A DNA stretch of 49,712 nucleotides, from assembly GCF_004122735.1 (NCBI RefSeq), contig NZ_SDIF01000048.1, positions 1 to 49,712 on the forward strand, given 5' to 3'. Below are positions 6,233 through 14,578 of this stretch, one piece after another. The notes beneath the pieces are model-generated. The model did not search any database and was not told the DNA's origin. It saw only the letters and a program-made list of their open reading frames with translations. Position 1 is the stretch's first letter, and the number at the start of each line of letters is the position of its first letter. The stretch comes from Streptomyces sioyaensis (GTDB lineage: Bacteria > Actinomycetota > Actinomycetes > Streptomycetales > Streptomycetaceae). The translations under genes were made by a program, and so were the position numbers.

Positions 6233-8830
6233 TTACGGCCGGGCGCCGGCGCCGCCCGCGGTCGATACGCGCGGGGGCTGGGAGGTCTCCAGGACGTACT
6301 CGGTGACGCGACCGTCGGGGTCGGCGTCGATGGGGTCGGGCAGCGGTTCGGTGAAGGTCAGGGTGTCCCCCGGGGCAACCGCCGCGGCCGGCCAGCACAG
6401 GGGCTGGGACAGGTCGACGTACAGGGGCTTGCGGATCCCCGCGCCGGAGGCGGAACGGGCGGCCATCACCGGGCTCTTGTCGGCCCGGCCGCGCACCACG
6501 TCCCAGGGGTCCGGGAGCGTGGTGGTGCGCAGAAACGACCGGCGGGGCACGCCCGTTCGCGCGCACCAGCGGTGCCAGGCCAGCGCCCCCTGGGCCGTCC
6601 CCGCCCACGTCCCGCCGGGGAGCGCGGCGCCAGGGACCTTCCAGGTGCGCCGGCTCAGGACGAGGTGGCCCAGGGTCAGCCGCGGGTAGTGGCGGACGGT
6701 GGCCGAGGACTCCGGCGCCGCCAGGGCGTCCACGTGATCCCACAGCGTGAGCGTCGCGCCGGACGCCGGCCCGAAGCGGCTCAGCCACCGGTACAGTCCG
6801 GGCGCCACGGTGGCCAGGGTCGAGTTGTGCGGGACCGGGAACAGCGGTCGTCCCGGGAAGCGGTCGCTGAACAGCAGCATCCGGCCCCCCACCGCCTGCG
6901 CGACACAGGCGGACAGGTCGATGCGAGCCTCGGGGTCACACTCCAGCGCCCGTCCCGGATAGCTCAGCGCGGCGGGCAGCAACAGCGGGTGCTCATTGAC
7001 CGTGGCCCCGAGCAACGCGGAGACGTCGACCGGGATTCCGCCCTCCTGGGGCGTATCCGCGCGCGCCGCCCACGCGCGCAACTCGGCGATCCGGGACGCG
7101 TCGAGGTCGGCGGCGACCCGGGCGGCAAAGCGTCCGTAGCCGGTGCCGACGCCGTTGACCACCACATGGTCCCCGGCGAGTTGTACCGGCCACGCCGCGC
7201 ACGGGAGGTCCATGACGGCGTCCGGCAGCCCCGCCGCCACCGCGTCCAGCAGGCCGGGATCGCAGCTCACCTCCGCGCCGGGCCGGTCCGCCGCGGCGCG
7301 CAGCCCGTCGAAGAGCCGTTGACGGAGGGCGAGCACCGCCGCCAGCTCCTCCGCCGCACAGTCGGCGAGCAGCGCATCGGCTTCCTTGCGGCCCGCGTCG
7401 AGGAACCACGCGTACGCCGTCGGCACCGGCACCGGATCCGACCCGAAGCGGCGCCGGAACGCGATGCCGGTGGCCAGTTGGAAGGGCAGCTCGAAGCCGA
7501 GCAACGGCACGATGCGCTGGACCCGGCCCAGGTCGGCGAGGACCTCGGGGGAGGTCCGCAGGATGCCGTCGTCGGCCCGGACGCCCACGACGTCCGCACT
7601 GACCGTCGCACGGTCGGCCGCCCGGACGCCGGTCCCCAGGGTGTGGGCGAGGGCAGCGATCCCCTCCTTCGCGCCGCGCAGTGCGGCGGTGCGCGCCGCA
7701 CCGGCGGTGGCGAGGGCGTCCTCCGCGTCGCGCAGCGCGCAGAGCGCGTCGTGCACGTCCTGGGCCCGCCGGGCCTCCTCCCCCTCGGCGCCCGGCGCCG
7801 GGACCGTGGCGCCGGCCACCGCGCACAGCGTCCGCCGGCCGTGGCTCGGCAGGCGTGGTCCGGCCTCCAGCAGCCCGCGCTCGATGAGACGCGCAAGCGT
7901 GTCGGGCAGCGCGCCACCGGGCGCGACGGTGTCCAGGCGGACCGGGTCCCGCAACTGGTGCAGCGTGCCGGCAAGCGCCGCTCCGCACCGCGCGGACCGC
8001 ACCCGCTCGGTGCCGTTCGCCGCGTTCACCAGCCAGGTCACCCGCAGGCCGTCGGGGTGTTCCCGGACCGCCGCGCTCGGGTTGACGGTGAGCCACAGCA
8101 GCTCCGGCCTGAGGCTCCGGTAGCCGCCGGTGGCGATCCACTGCCGCACCCACTCGACCACGGCGCGATCCACCCGCACGTGGGTGCGCGGCGGGGTCGT
8201 CGCAGCGCCCCGGAAGAGCACGTCGGTGGTGGCGAAACCGGCGAACGGCGTGGGCTTGGTCGCGGCGCGGTGCACCAGGCGGAGCAGCGTGAGGGCCCTG
8301 CGCCGGGCCTTCTTGCCCGCGGTCGCGTCCAGCACGCCGACCGGTCCGGCGGCCAGCAGGCCGGGCACCGACAGCTCGACGGACCAGGCGATGTCCTCCT
8401 CGCGCAGCGCCGCGTCCACGGTCGCGCCGGCGGTCTCGGCCAGTTTCCCCAAGGCCAGGCCGAGCTCTCGTTCGGACGTGTCGCGGGACGCCAGGGTGCG
8501 TGTGTACGCCGCGATCCGGTCGGCGGTGGCCGCGTCCACCGGCAGCCCCGCCGGGAGCGGCCGGGCGTTGAACGCGGCGCGCCGCGCCCGCAGCACGTCC
8601 CGGCGCTGCTCCTGACGCACCGTCGGCACCAGCGTGCCGAGGTGGTCGGCGAGCACGGCGCCGCGGCGGTGGGCGGCGTCCTCGGCAGCGGCCCATGCTC
8701 CGGCCGCCTGCCACACCCCGTCGCTGCCCAGATCCACCACGACGGAACCGGGCAGCCGGCAGCGCCGGCGCACCGCGACCGGGCCCAGGGTGACGCGGTC
8801 GGTGGGCGGTGGTGCGTCGTTCCCGCTCAC
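6233..8830 (-). CDS. sioS: second LanB-like (lantibiotic dehydratase N-terminal family) protein
   Basis: An 865-residue protein of the LanB glutamylation-domain family. It carries the family's HRAATKPTPFAGFATTDVLF segment (about 205-225) and the C-terminal half typical of these proteins (HYPRLTLGHLVLSRRTWKVP, TTTLPDPWDVVRG). It has no fused elimination domain. It is related to SioJ but clearly diverged. The cluster thus has two LanB-like proteins and one clear elimination partner (SioK). It may dehydrate a subset of Ser/Thr residues, or act in attaching the quinaldic acid; the role of TsrS homologues is not settled to my knowledge. The GTG start overlaps the sioR stop (GTGA); an ATG nine bases upstream (8839) is the alternative. 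Confidence 0.85.
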   Translation of the reverse strand: MSGNDAPPPTDRVTLGPVAVRRRCRLPGSVVVDLGSDGVWQAAGAWAAAEDAAHRRGAVLADHLGTLVPTVRQEQRRDVLRARRAAFNARPLPAGLPVDAATADRIAAYTRTLASRDTSERELGLALGKLAETAGATVDAALREEDIAWSVELSVPGLLAAGPVGVLDATAGKKARRRALTLLRLVHRAATKPTPFAGFATTDVLFRGAATTPPRTHVRVDRAVVEWVRQWIATGGYRSLRPELLWLTVNPSAAVREHPDGLRVTWLVNAANGTERVRSARCGAALAGTLHQLRDPVRLDTVAPGGALPDTLARLIERGLLEAGPRLPSHGRRTLCAVAGATVPAPGAEGEEARRAQDVHDALCALRDAEDALATAGAARTAALRGAKEGIAALAHTLGTGVRAADRATVSADVVGVRADDGILRTSPEVLADLGRVQRIVPLLGFELPFQLATGIAFRRRFGSDPVPVPTAYAWFLDAGRKEADALLADCAAEELAAVLALRQRLFDGLRAAADRPGAEVSCDPGLLDAVAAGLPDAVMDLPCAAWPVQLAGDHVVVNGVGTGYGRFAARVAADLDASRIAELRAWAARADTPQEGGIPVDVSALLGATVNEHPLLLPAALSYPGRALECDPEARIDLSACVAQAVGGRMLLFSDRFPGRPLFPVPHNSTLATVAPGLYRWLSRFGPASGATLTLWDHVDALAAPESSATVRHYPRLTLGHLVLSRRTWKVPGAALPGGTWAGTAQGALAWHRWCARTGVPRRSFLRTTTLPDPWDVVRGRADKSPVMAARSASGAGIRKPLYVDLSQPLCWPAAAVAPGDTLTFTEPLPDPIDADPDGRVTEYVLETSQPPRVSTAGGAGARP

Positions 8831-10014
8831 TGCCGCCATTCGATCTCCAGCGGCAGGCTGTCCAGTCCCCGGTGGAGGAAGTGCGGCGTCCAGGCGGGCT
8901 CGGCCGCGAGCCGGAGCCCGGACCACCGCCGGCCGACCGCTTCCAGCAACACCCGGCCCTCGGTACGCGCCAGGTGCGCGCCGAGGCACACGTGGCGTCC
9001 CTCGCCGAAGCTGACCCCCGCGTGGTCGGCCTGCGCGCCGCTGGTGAGCAGCTCGTGGTTGGCCGCGCCGAGCATCACCCTGATCATGTCGCCGGGGCGG
9101 ATGCGCTCCCCTTCGAGGGTGCACTCCTCCTGTGCCACCCGGACGGTGAACGTGAGCGGGGATTCGCCCAGCAGGAGCCGGTCGACCTCCGCCGAGGTGT
9201 CGACCTCGCCGGCCGACAGGCCCGCCAGCAGCTCGGGGTGGGTGGCCAGGCGCAGCAGCAAGCCGCTGAGCATGTTGCGGGAGGTGTCGTGGCCGGCGAT
9301 GTAGAGGCTGAAGACGTTGGCGAGGACCTCGGTGTCGGACAGCGCCTCCGAGGTGTCCCGCGCGTCGACGGCGAGTGCCAGCACCGAGTCGGGCATCAGG
9401 CGGTCCGGGGTGGCCCTCCACCGCTGGACGAGCCGGCCGAGGTCGTCCACCCGCGCCAGCGCGTTGCCGACGTCGTCCCCGGAGGGCCGTCCCGACGCCA
9501 CGCCGCCGCCCCTGCTGATCACTCGGCAGAGCTCACTGACCTCGTGGCGGTCGTCTTCGGGGATCCCGACGAGGTCGCCGATCACGCTCACCGGCAGGCG
9601 CGCGCTGATCCCGGCGACGCCGTCCATGGTCGGACACCGGCCGGCGTCGTCCAGGAGCGCCGCCATGGCGGCCTCGATCCGAACGGTCCGGGCGCGCACC
9701 GCCCGAGGGGTGAAGAGCCGTCCGAGGAAGCGGCGCAGGCGCGCGTGGCGTTCTCCCTCCGAGGCCAGCAACATGCTCTGGAAGAAGCCCGCGTGGCTGC
9801 CGTTCTCCGACCACTCCGACTCCGGTGGCGGGCCGGGCAGGCGGAAGCGGGGATCGCGTAACACCAGCCGCGCGAGGTCGTAGCCGGTCACCACCCAGGT
9901 CCGGTCGGGTCGGCTCCACACCAGGGGCCCCTGGCGGTGCATGCGTGCGTAGAGCGGGGCCGGGCACCTCAGCAATGCCTCGGTGACTGCCGCACGAGTG
10001 GGTCCGGTCGTCAT
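8827..10014 (-). CDS. sioR: cytochrome P450 (probable Ile dihydroxylase)
   Basis: A class I bacterial P450 of 395 residues. It has the I-helix oxygen-activation motif AGHDTS (240-245), ExxR at E276-R279 and the heme loop FGEGRHVCLG with Cys343 as thiolate ligand. Electrons must come from a ferredoxin encoded elsewhere; none is in the window. By position it corresponds to TsrR, reported to hydroxylate the core Ile to dihydroxyisoleucine; that Ile (core position 10) is present in SioH. The start is ATG at 10014, 16 bases after the sioQ stop; an in-frame ATG at 10059 would overlap sioQ and is less likely. The 3' end overlaps sioS by four bases. Confidence 0.9.
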   Translation of the reverse strand: MTTGPTRAAVTEALLRCPAPLYARMHRQGPLVWSRPDRTWVVTGYDLARLVLRDPRFRLPGPPPESEWSENGSHAGFFQSMLLASEGERHARLRRFLGRLFTPRAVRARTVRIEAAMAALLDDAGRCPTMDGVAGISARLPVSVIGDLVGIPEDDRHEVSELCRVISRGGGVASGRPSGDDVGNALARVDDLGRLVQRWRATPDRLMPDSVLALAVDARDTSEALSDTEVLANVFSLYIAGHDTSRNMLSGLLLRLATHPELLAGLSAGEVDTSAEVDRLLLGESPLTFTVRVAQEECTLEGERIRPGDMIRVMLGAANHELLTSGAQADHAGVSFGEGRHVCLGAHLARTEGRVLLEAVGRRWSGLRLAAEPAWTPHFLHRGLDSLPLEIEWRQ

Positions 10015-10030
10015 GCCATCACGCTCTTTC

Positions 10031-11332
10031 TCAGCGAAGCACCTTGCCGCGTGCGTCATAGGCGGCCTCGTCGGCCGGCCGGCAGACGACCTGGTGCGGT
10101 GTCACGGGGGCGGGGAGTCGTCGGCAGGCGTCGCGGACCCGGGCTTCGGTGACGTCGCCCACCGCGATGACGGTCAGGCGATCGCCGGTCCGGGAGCGGT
10201 CGACCGCCACCGAGGCGTCCGTGACGCCGGGCAGCGCCCGCACGGCGGCGGTGATCTGCCGCGGGTAGACACTGACGCCGTCGACCTTGACCAAGTCGTC
10301 CTTGCGGCCGTCCAGGACGAAGCCGCCGTCGGCCGGATGGGCGAGATCACCGGTGGTCACCGCGCCGTCCGGCCGGGTCGTCAGCCGTCCGCCGGTCACC
10401 GCGAACCGGGTGTCGGGGCCGCGGGTCCACAGCGTGCCGACCCCGTCCGGCCCGATGTCCTCCAGCCACACCGGCTTGCCCGGCAGCGGCGCTCCCACGT
10501 AGCCGTCGTCGTGCACCGCACGGTCGACGGTGACGAGTCCCGTCTCGGTGGAACCGAGCATGGTGAGGAATCCGCTGCCGGGGAATCCCGTGCTGATGCG
10601 CTCCGCCCGCTCCGGGGTGAGGCCACCGCCGGCGGGGACGAAACACGTGTGGGAGAAGGCGCGTTGCCCGGCCGCGGTCCGGGCGCCCAGCACGGTGAGC
10701 GCCGGCGGCGCCAGGCACACCCCCGGCCGCCCGGCCAGCTCGGGGATCGCCGTCTCCCACCCACTCGGCCGGAACAGCACCAGGTCGCGGCCGAGCATCA
10801 TGGCCGGCGCGACCACCATGTAGAAGGCCGCCGCGAAATCGATCGCGGAGCAGGTGGCGAACACCTCGGCCGAGGCGTACTCCGGCAGGCCGTCGACGTA
10901 CAACTCCACTGCGGACGCCACCGCGTGCGGCCGGCCGAAGAGCAGTTTCGGCCGCCCGGTGGTGCCCGACGACGCCGTGGCGTAGGTGGGGCCGTCCACG
11001 CCGGGCGGTGGTGCCGCCTGCGGCCCGGCCGCCAGCAGGGCGCCGTCGCCCACGGGAGCGTGTCCGGCGGCGCCCCACCGAGCCGGGTCACCCAGCACCC
11101 AGCGGGGCGCGGGGTCCAGCAGGCCGAGCGCGAGCAGCCCCACGATCGACCGTTCGCCGCCGTCCGAGGGGACGACCCAGCCGTGCGGCGCGTCGGGCAG
11201 CTCCGCCACCAACTCCTCGGCCCGCGCCAGCAGCGACGGCCAGGAGAACCGTCCGCGCTCGGTCACCACGCCCGCGCGGGAGCCGCGCAGCACGGGTGCG
11301 GCCTGCGTCAGCCATGCTCCGAGAGCGCCCAT
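10031..11332 (-). CDS. sioQ: AMP-dependent acyl ligase, probable quinaldic acid activation
   Basis: An ANL-superfamily adenylating enzyme of 433 residues, shorter than usual (about 500-550). It has the ATP-binding loop YATASSGTTGRPKLL, the adenine motif GSTETG, the hinge-type TGDLAHPADGGFVLDGRKDDLVKVDG, and the C-terminal catalytic Lys in YDARGKVLR. It would adenylate a carboxylate, most likely the quinaldic acid, for transfer to a carrier, CoA or the peptide; TsrQ is its positional equivalent. No separate carrier protein or acyltransferase of the NosJ/NosK type is encoded in the cluster. ATG at 11332 has GGGAG eight bases upstream, and the first 25 bases overlap the 3' end of sioP. Confidence 0.88.
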   Translation of the reverse strand: MGALGAWLTQAAPVLRGSRAGVVTERGRFSWPSLLARAEELVAELPDAPHGWVVPSDGGERSIVGLLALGLLDPAPRWVLGDPARWGAAGHAPVGDGALLAAGPQAAPPPGVDGPTYATASSGTTGRPKLLFGRPHAVASAVELYVDGLPEYASAEVFATCSAIDFAAAFYMVVAPAMMLGRDLVLFRPSGWETAIPELAGRPGVCLAPPALTVLGARTAAGQRAFSHTCFVPAGGGLTPERAERISTGFPGSGFLTMLGSTETGLVTVDRAVHDDGYVGAPLPGKPVWLEDIGPDGVGTLWTRGPDTRFAVTGGRLTTRPDGAVTTGDLAHPADGGFVLDGRKDDLVKVDGVSVYPRQITAAVRALPGVTDASVAVDRSRTGDRLTVIAVGDVTEARVRDACRRLPAPVTPHQVVCRPADEAAYDARGKVLR

Positions 11333-12657
11333 GTCACCCACTCCCTGATGGTCGTCGGGCCCCGGAGGTCCTCGGGGACGAGCACGCCGTTCTCCTTCAG
11401 CACCACGTACGTCACTTCGCGCTCCAGCGACGTCAACGGCCGGTCGAGGTCCTCCTCTTCGAGGGCGTCGGTCAGCGCGCGGGTGAGCGAGGCACCGTCG
11501 GCGGCCGGCGGGGAGCACACCACGCGCAGCCGCCGCGGCATGTCGAAGCGGATGTGCCGGACCCGCTCGATCTCCGCGTCGGCCGGCGCGGCGTCCGGCG
11601 CGAGGTGGTGCAGCGCCTGGAAGAGCTCCCGCGCCTGGTGCCGGGCGAGTCGCGCGCCGAGGCAGCGGTAGGCACCCCACCCGAAGGAGAACAGCGCCCG
11701 GCCGGCCACCGGGTCGTCGTCCAGCCGGTTGGCGTCCGCGACCCGGACCGAGATGACCTGCCCGGACCGGAACTCGTGACCGTCCAGCTGGAACGGCTCC
11801 CGGACCACGCGCTCCAGCGTCTTGAGCGGGGGCTCCGCACGAAGGGCCTCGTCGAGCAGACTCTCCCGGGATGCGGCGTCGGCGAGCGCCCCCGGCGTGC
11901 CGAGGATCCGCACGGCGGCGTTGCCGAGCATGCCGGACACCGTTTCCAGGGAGGCCTGCACCAGCATCACGGCGTTGGCCTCGATGTCCTCGTCCGACAG
12001 GTCCAACGTCCCGGCGTGCCAGGCGCCGAGCACCGACGCCGGGGGCGCGGCCGCCCGGGCGGCCGCGACGATCTCCCGGACCCGGACCAGCGCGGCATGG
12101 CCCGCACGGACCGCCTCCGCGGGGTCGTCGAGCCGGGCGGCGTAGGCGACCAGCGCGACCTGCTGGCTCAGCTTGTGCAGCCGCCGGTAGTCGTCGTCCG
12201 TGAAGCCGATGAGCCGCGCCCCGACGCGCACCGCGTACGGAAACGCCACGGCGGTCATGAACTCGCCGCCCCCGGACGCCGCGAACCGGCGCACGGTGTC
12301 CTCGGCGCCTCTCCGCAACTCCGGCGTGAGGGCCTCGATCGCGTCGGCGTCGAAGAATCCGCCGAACGCCCTGCGGAGCACCTGATGGCGTGCGGGGCCG
12401 GTCTGCAGCATGACGCGTTCGGCGAACGCGGCGATCTCGTCGACCTGGGGGTGCAGTTCGTCGGGCAGCTTCGTGACGAGGTGGGCCATGACCGGCTGCG
12501 GTTCCAGGACGCCCAGCCGGTGGTCGCCGAGCAGCCGAACCGTCAGGGACCGACTGCTGACCACCCATCCCAGGCCGTTGGGCAGGGGACTCAGCCCCTC
12601 GGGCGTCGCCGCGGGGGCGGCCGGGGCCGCGGTCTCAGGGGAATGGGTGCGGCTCAT
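11308..12657 (-). CDS. sioP: cytochrome P450 with carrier-protein-like C-terminal tail (probable quinaldic acid epoxidase)
   Basis: A 449-residue P450. The I-helix motif is unusual (QASLET, 234-239, Glu-Thr instead of Asp-Thr). ExxR is E270-R273 and the heme loop is FGWGAYRCLG with Cys332. The P450 fold ends near 385. Residues 388-449 add a small helical extension (RPLTSLEREVTYVV, VPEDLRGPTTIREWVTWAL) whose pattern resembles an acyl carrier domain, but the phosphopantetheine Ser is missing. By position it is TsrP, proposed to epoxidise the quinaldic acid before SioI closes the second macrocycle. The start has a strong AGGAGG site and overlaps sioO by 23 bases. Confidence 0.9.
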   Translation of the reverse strand: MSRTHSPETAAPAAPAATPEGLSPLPNGLGWVVSSRSLTVRLLGDHRLGVLEPQPVMAHLVTKLPDELHPQVDEIAAFAERVMLQTGPARHQVLRRAFGGFFDADAIEALTPELRRGAEDTVRRFAASGGGEFMTAVAFPYAVRVGARLIGFTDDDYRRLHKLSQQVALVAYAARLDDPAEAVRAGHAALVRVREIVAAARAAAPPASVLGAWHAGTLDLSDEDIEANAVMLVQASLETVSGMLGNAAVRILGTPGALADAASRESLLDEALRAEPPLKTLERVVREPFQLDGHEFRSGQVISVRVADANRLDDDPVAGRALFSFGWGAYRCLGARLARHQARELFQALHHLAPDAAPADAEIERVRHIRFDMPRRLRVVCSPPAADGASLTRALTDALEEEDLDRPLTSLEREVTYVVLKENGVLVPEDLRGPTTIREWVTWALSEHG

Positions 12658-14578
12658 GCCGTACCTCCTCGATGGGGAACTCAACGGGGCCGATGCCGTT
12701 CCTGGCCCGGAACGCCTGGAGGGTCTCGGGCGGCGGCAGCCGTCGGTGCCGGTGGCCGAAGGTCATCGGCACGGTGCCCGGCACGATCGCCTTCACGCAG
12801 CTCAGGCCCAGGCGATCCAGTTCGCCGGTGGTGTGGTCCACGACGAAGACCTCCTGTCCGTCGCGCCGCGCCGCCGCGAGCATCGCGGCGAGATCCGCCG
12901 CGACGTCGCCGGCCGGTGGCGCGGGGGTCACGGCGGGCGACGGGTCCGGCGGCGTCCCGTCGAGGAGGAAGGAGAACCGCGGCCGGGCCCCGGGCAGGGC
13001 TCCGACCAGGGCGTGGTCCTCCATGCGGCGCACGAGGTCGGGGGCGTCCAGAGCGCGCTCCAACTCGGGGCGGCGGCGCTGGTACTCCACCGTGATCACG
13101 GGCGCGGCGGCGGCCATCTCGTGGACCGCCCCGAGCAGCGCCCGCTCCACCGTGAGCCCCGAGCCCGCGGTGACCAGGGTCGCCGGCCGCTCCGGATCGG
13201 GTGAGGTCGTCACGAGCAGGGCCACGGGAACGTCGAACGCGCCGAGGGCCCGGAAGGCCCGCAGGTCGCGTCCGGTCCGGTGCCGCACCGTCCGCACGGC
13301 GCGGGCGGCTTCGCCCGTCAGCCCGCCGAGGTCGATCTCCGGCAACGGCGTCCCGGAGTACCACGCGCACAGAAAGGCGTCGCGCTCGGCCACCTCCAAC
13401 AAGGCGGCCAGCAGGGCCTCTTCGACGCCGGATCCCAGTGCGCACCCGTTGGAGTTCTCGTAGACGAACCGCGGGCCGGTGTCCGGGCGCCTGGTCGCGC
13501 CGTAGTACGCGACGTGGAACGGCACCAGCGCCGGCCGCCCGGTGTGCGCCGAGTACGCCTGGGCCCACCCCGTCCGGGTGTCCGGCGTGAACGGCGTGTA
13601 CTCGAATCCGGGCTGCCGGTACGCCTCGTCGGGGTGCAGGAGCAGGGAGCGGGGGTCGACCGCGTCGTCGAGTTCGGCGAACGCGGCGAAGCGGACGGGG
13701 TCGCGGCCGCCGCAGTGCCACCCGGCGTACCGCTCCAGGCCTTCCAGGATCGCGGCGGGCCGGGCCCCCGCGTAGTCCTCGGCCCGCCCGATCGCGATCT
13801 CGTCGAATCCCCAGACGGTGGGCACCCGCACCTGCGTCGAGGGCAGGGCGGCCCGGTCGCCGACCGCGGCGGACCGGGTGAGGCCCGACCACGCGTCGAG
13901 GTACTCCTGCTCCAGCCGGTCGGCGTACCGGGCAGCCGGGACGCGTCGTGCCGAGCCCACGCCGGTCGTGGGCAGGGGCCTGGACAGGTCGGGAACCGGT
14001 GGCGGCAGCGGGCGGCGGCTGCCGAGGCAGTGCGGTGCGGTGCACAAGGTGTGCGGGAGCGCCGGGTGCCAGTCGCCGGTCAACCGCGCGGGCCCGACCG
14101 CGAAGGCGGCGTCGACGCCGCGCGGGGGCACGCCGGCGGCCAGCCGCTCCGCCTCGTCGCGCACCACGGCTGCCACCAGGCGCAGGGCTCCGGGCGGCAG
14201 CCAGCCGGCGCGCCGTGCGGACAGCCGGCGCGGGGCCGCCTCCGCCCCCGCGGGAACGCCCTCCGGACCATCCGCCGCCCGTACGCGCAGCGCCAGGCAG
14301 TGCGGGCAGCCGGGTTGACCGGGCCGCATCACCGGGCCGACGACGACCCGGCCGCGGAGCCCGTACACGGGCACGACGACCGTGTCCGCCGCCGGGAGGT
14401 CCGAGAGGTCGGCATCCCAGTCCAGGTGCACCACGACGACGGGGCGGCCGTCCCCGGCCGCGGGCATGCCGTCCGCGGTGCGGACATCGACCGCGTCGCC
14501 GACCCATCGGCGCAACTCCGCCGCGGGGTCGTCGGGGAGCCGGGGCGCCCGGCGGCGCGACGTCAGCGTTTCGCTCAT
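12635..14578 (-). CDS. sioO: YcaO-domain azoline cyclodehydratase
   Basis: The ATP-using YcaO component that converts core Cys (and possibly Ser/Thr) into azolines. The 647-residue protein has an N-terminal extension with CPHC (about 95-105) and a second CTAPHC, both possible metal or structural sites. The YcaO core follows: AILEGLERYAG and ALLEVAERDAF are the Glu-rich ATP/Mg motifs. A Pro-rich C-terminus (HEPHPFP) resembles the family's PxPxP tail. The start overlaps the sioN stop (ATGA), so SioN and SioO are probably made in equal amounts and act as a complex. Equivalent to TsrO/NosG. Confidence 0.95.
   Translation of the reverse strand: MSETLTSRRRAPRLPDDPAAELRRWVGDAVDVRTADGMPAAGDGRPVVVVHLDWDADLSDLPAADTVVVPVYGLRGRVVVGPVMRPGQPGCPHCLALRVRAADGPEGVPAGAEAAPRRLSARRAGWLPPGALRLVAAVVRDEAERLAAGVPPRGVDAAFAVGPARLTGDWHPALPHTLCTAPHCLGSRRPLPPPVPDLSRPLPTTGVGSARRVPAARYADRLEQEYLDAWSGLTRSAAVGDRAALPSTQVRVPTVWGFDEIAIGRAEDYAGARPAAILEGLERYAGWHCGGRDPVRFAAFAELDDAVDPRSLLLHPDEAYRQPGFEYTPFTPDTRTGWAQAYSAHTGRPALVPFHVAYYGATRRPDTGPRFVYENSNGCALGSGVEEALLAALLEVAERDAFLCAWYSGTPLPEIDLGGLTGEAARAVRTVRHRTGRDLRAFRALGAFDVPVALLVTTSPDPERPATLVTAGSGLTVERALLGAVHEMAAAAPVITVEYQRRRPELERALDAPDLVRRMEDHALVGALPGARPRFSFLLDGTPPDPSPAVTPAPPAGDVAADLAAMLAAARRDGQEVFVVDHTTGELDRLGLSCVKAIVPGTVPMTFGHRHRRLPPPETLQAFRARNGIGPVEFPIEEVRHEPHPFP

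Noticed and set aside
4446..6788. N-terminal extension of the radical SAM gene to 780 residues
   Set aside because: The added part is antisense-like Arg/Gly-rich sequence overlapping sioS; ATG 6221 with AGGAAG fits the family length.
6215..9304. 1029-residue plus-strand open frame
   Set aside because: Antisense of sioS/sioR caused by high third-position G+C; Arg/Gly/Pro-rich with no motif.
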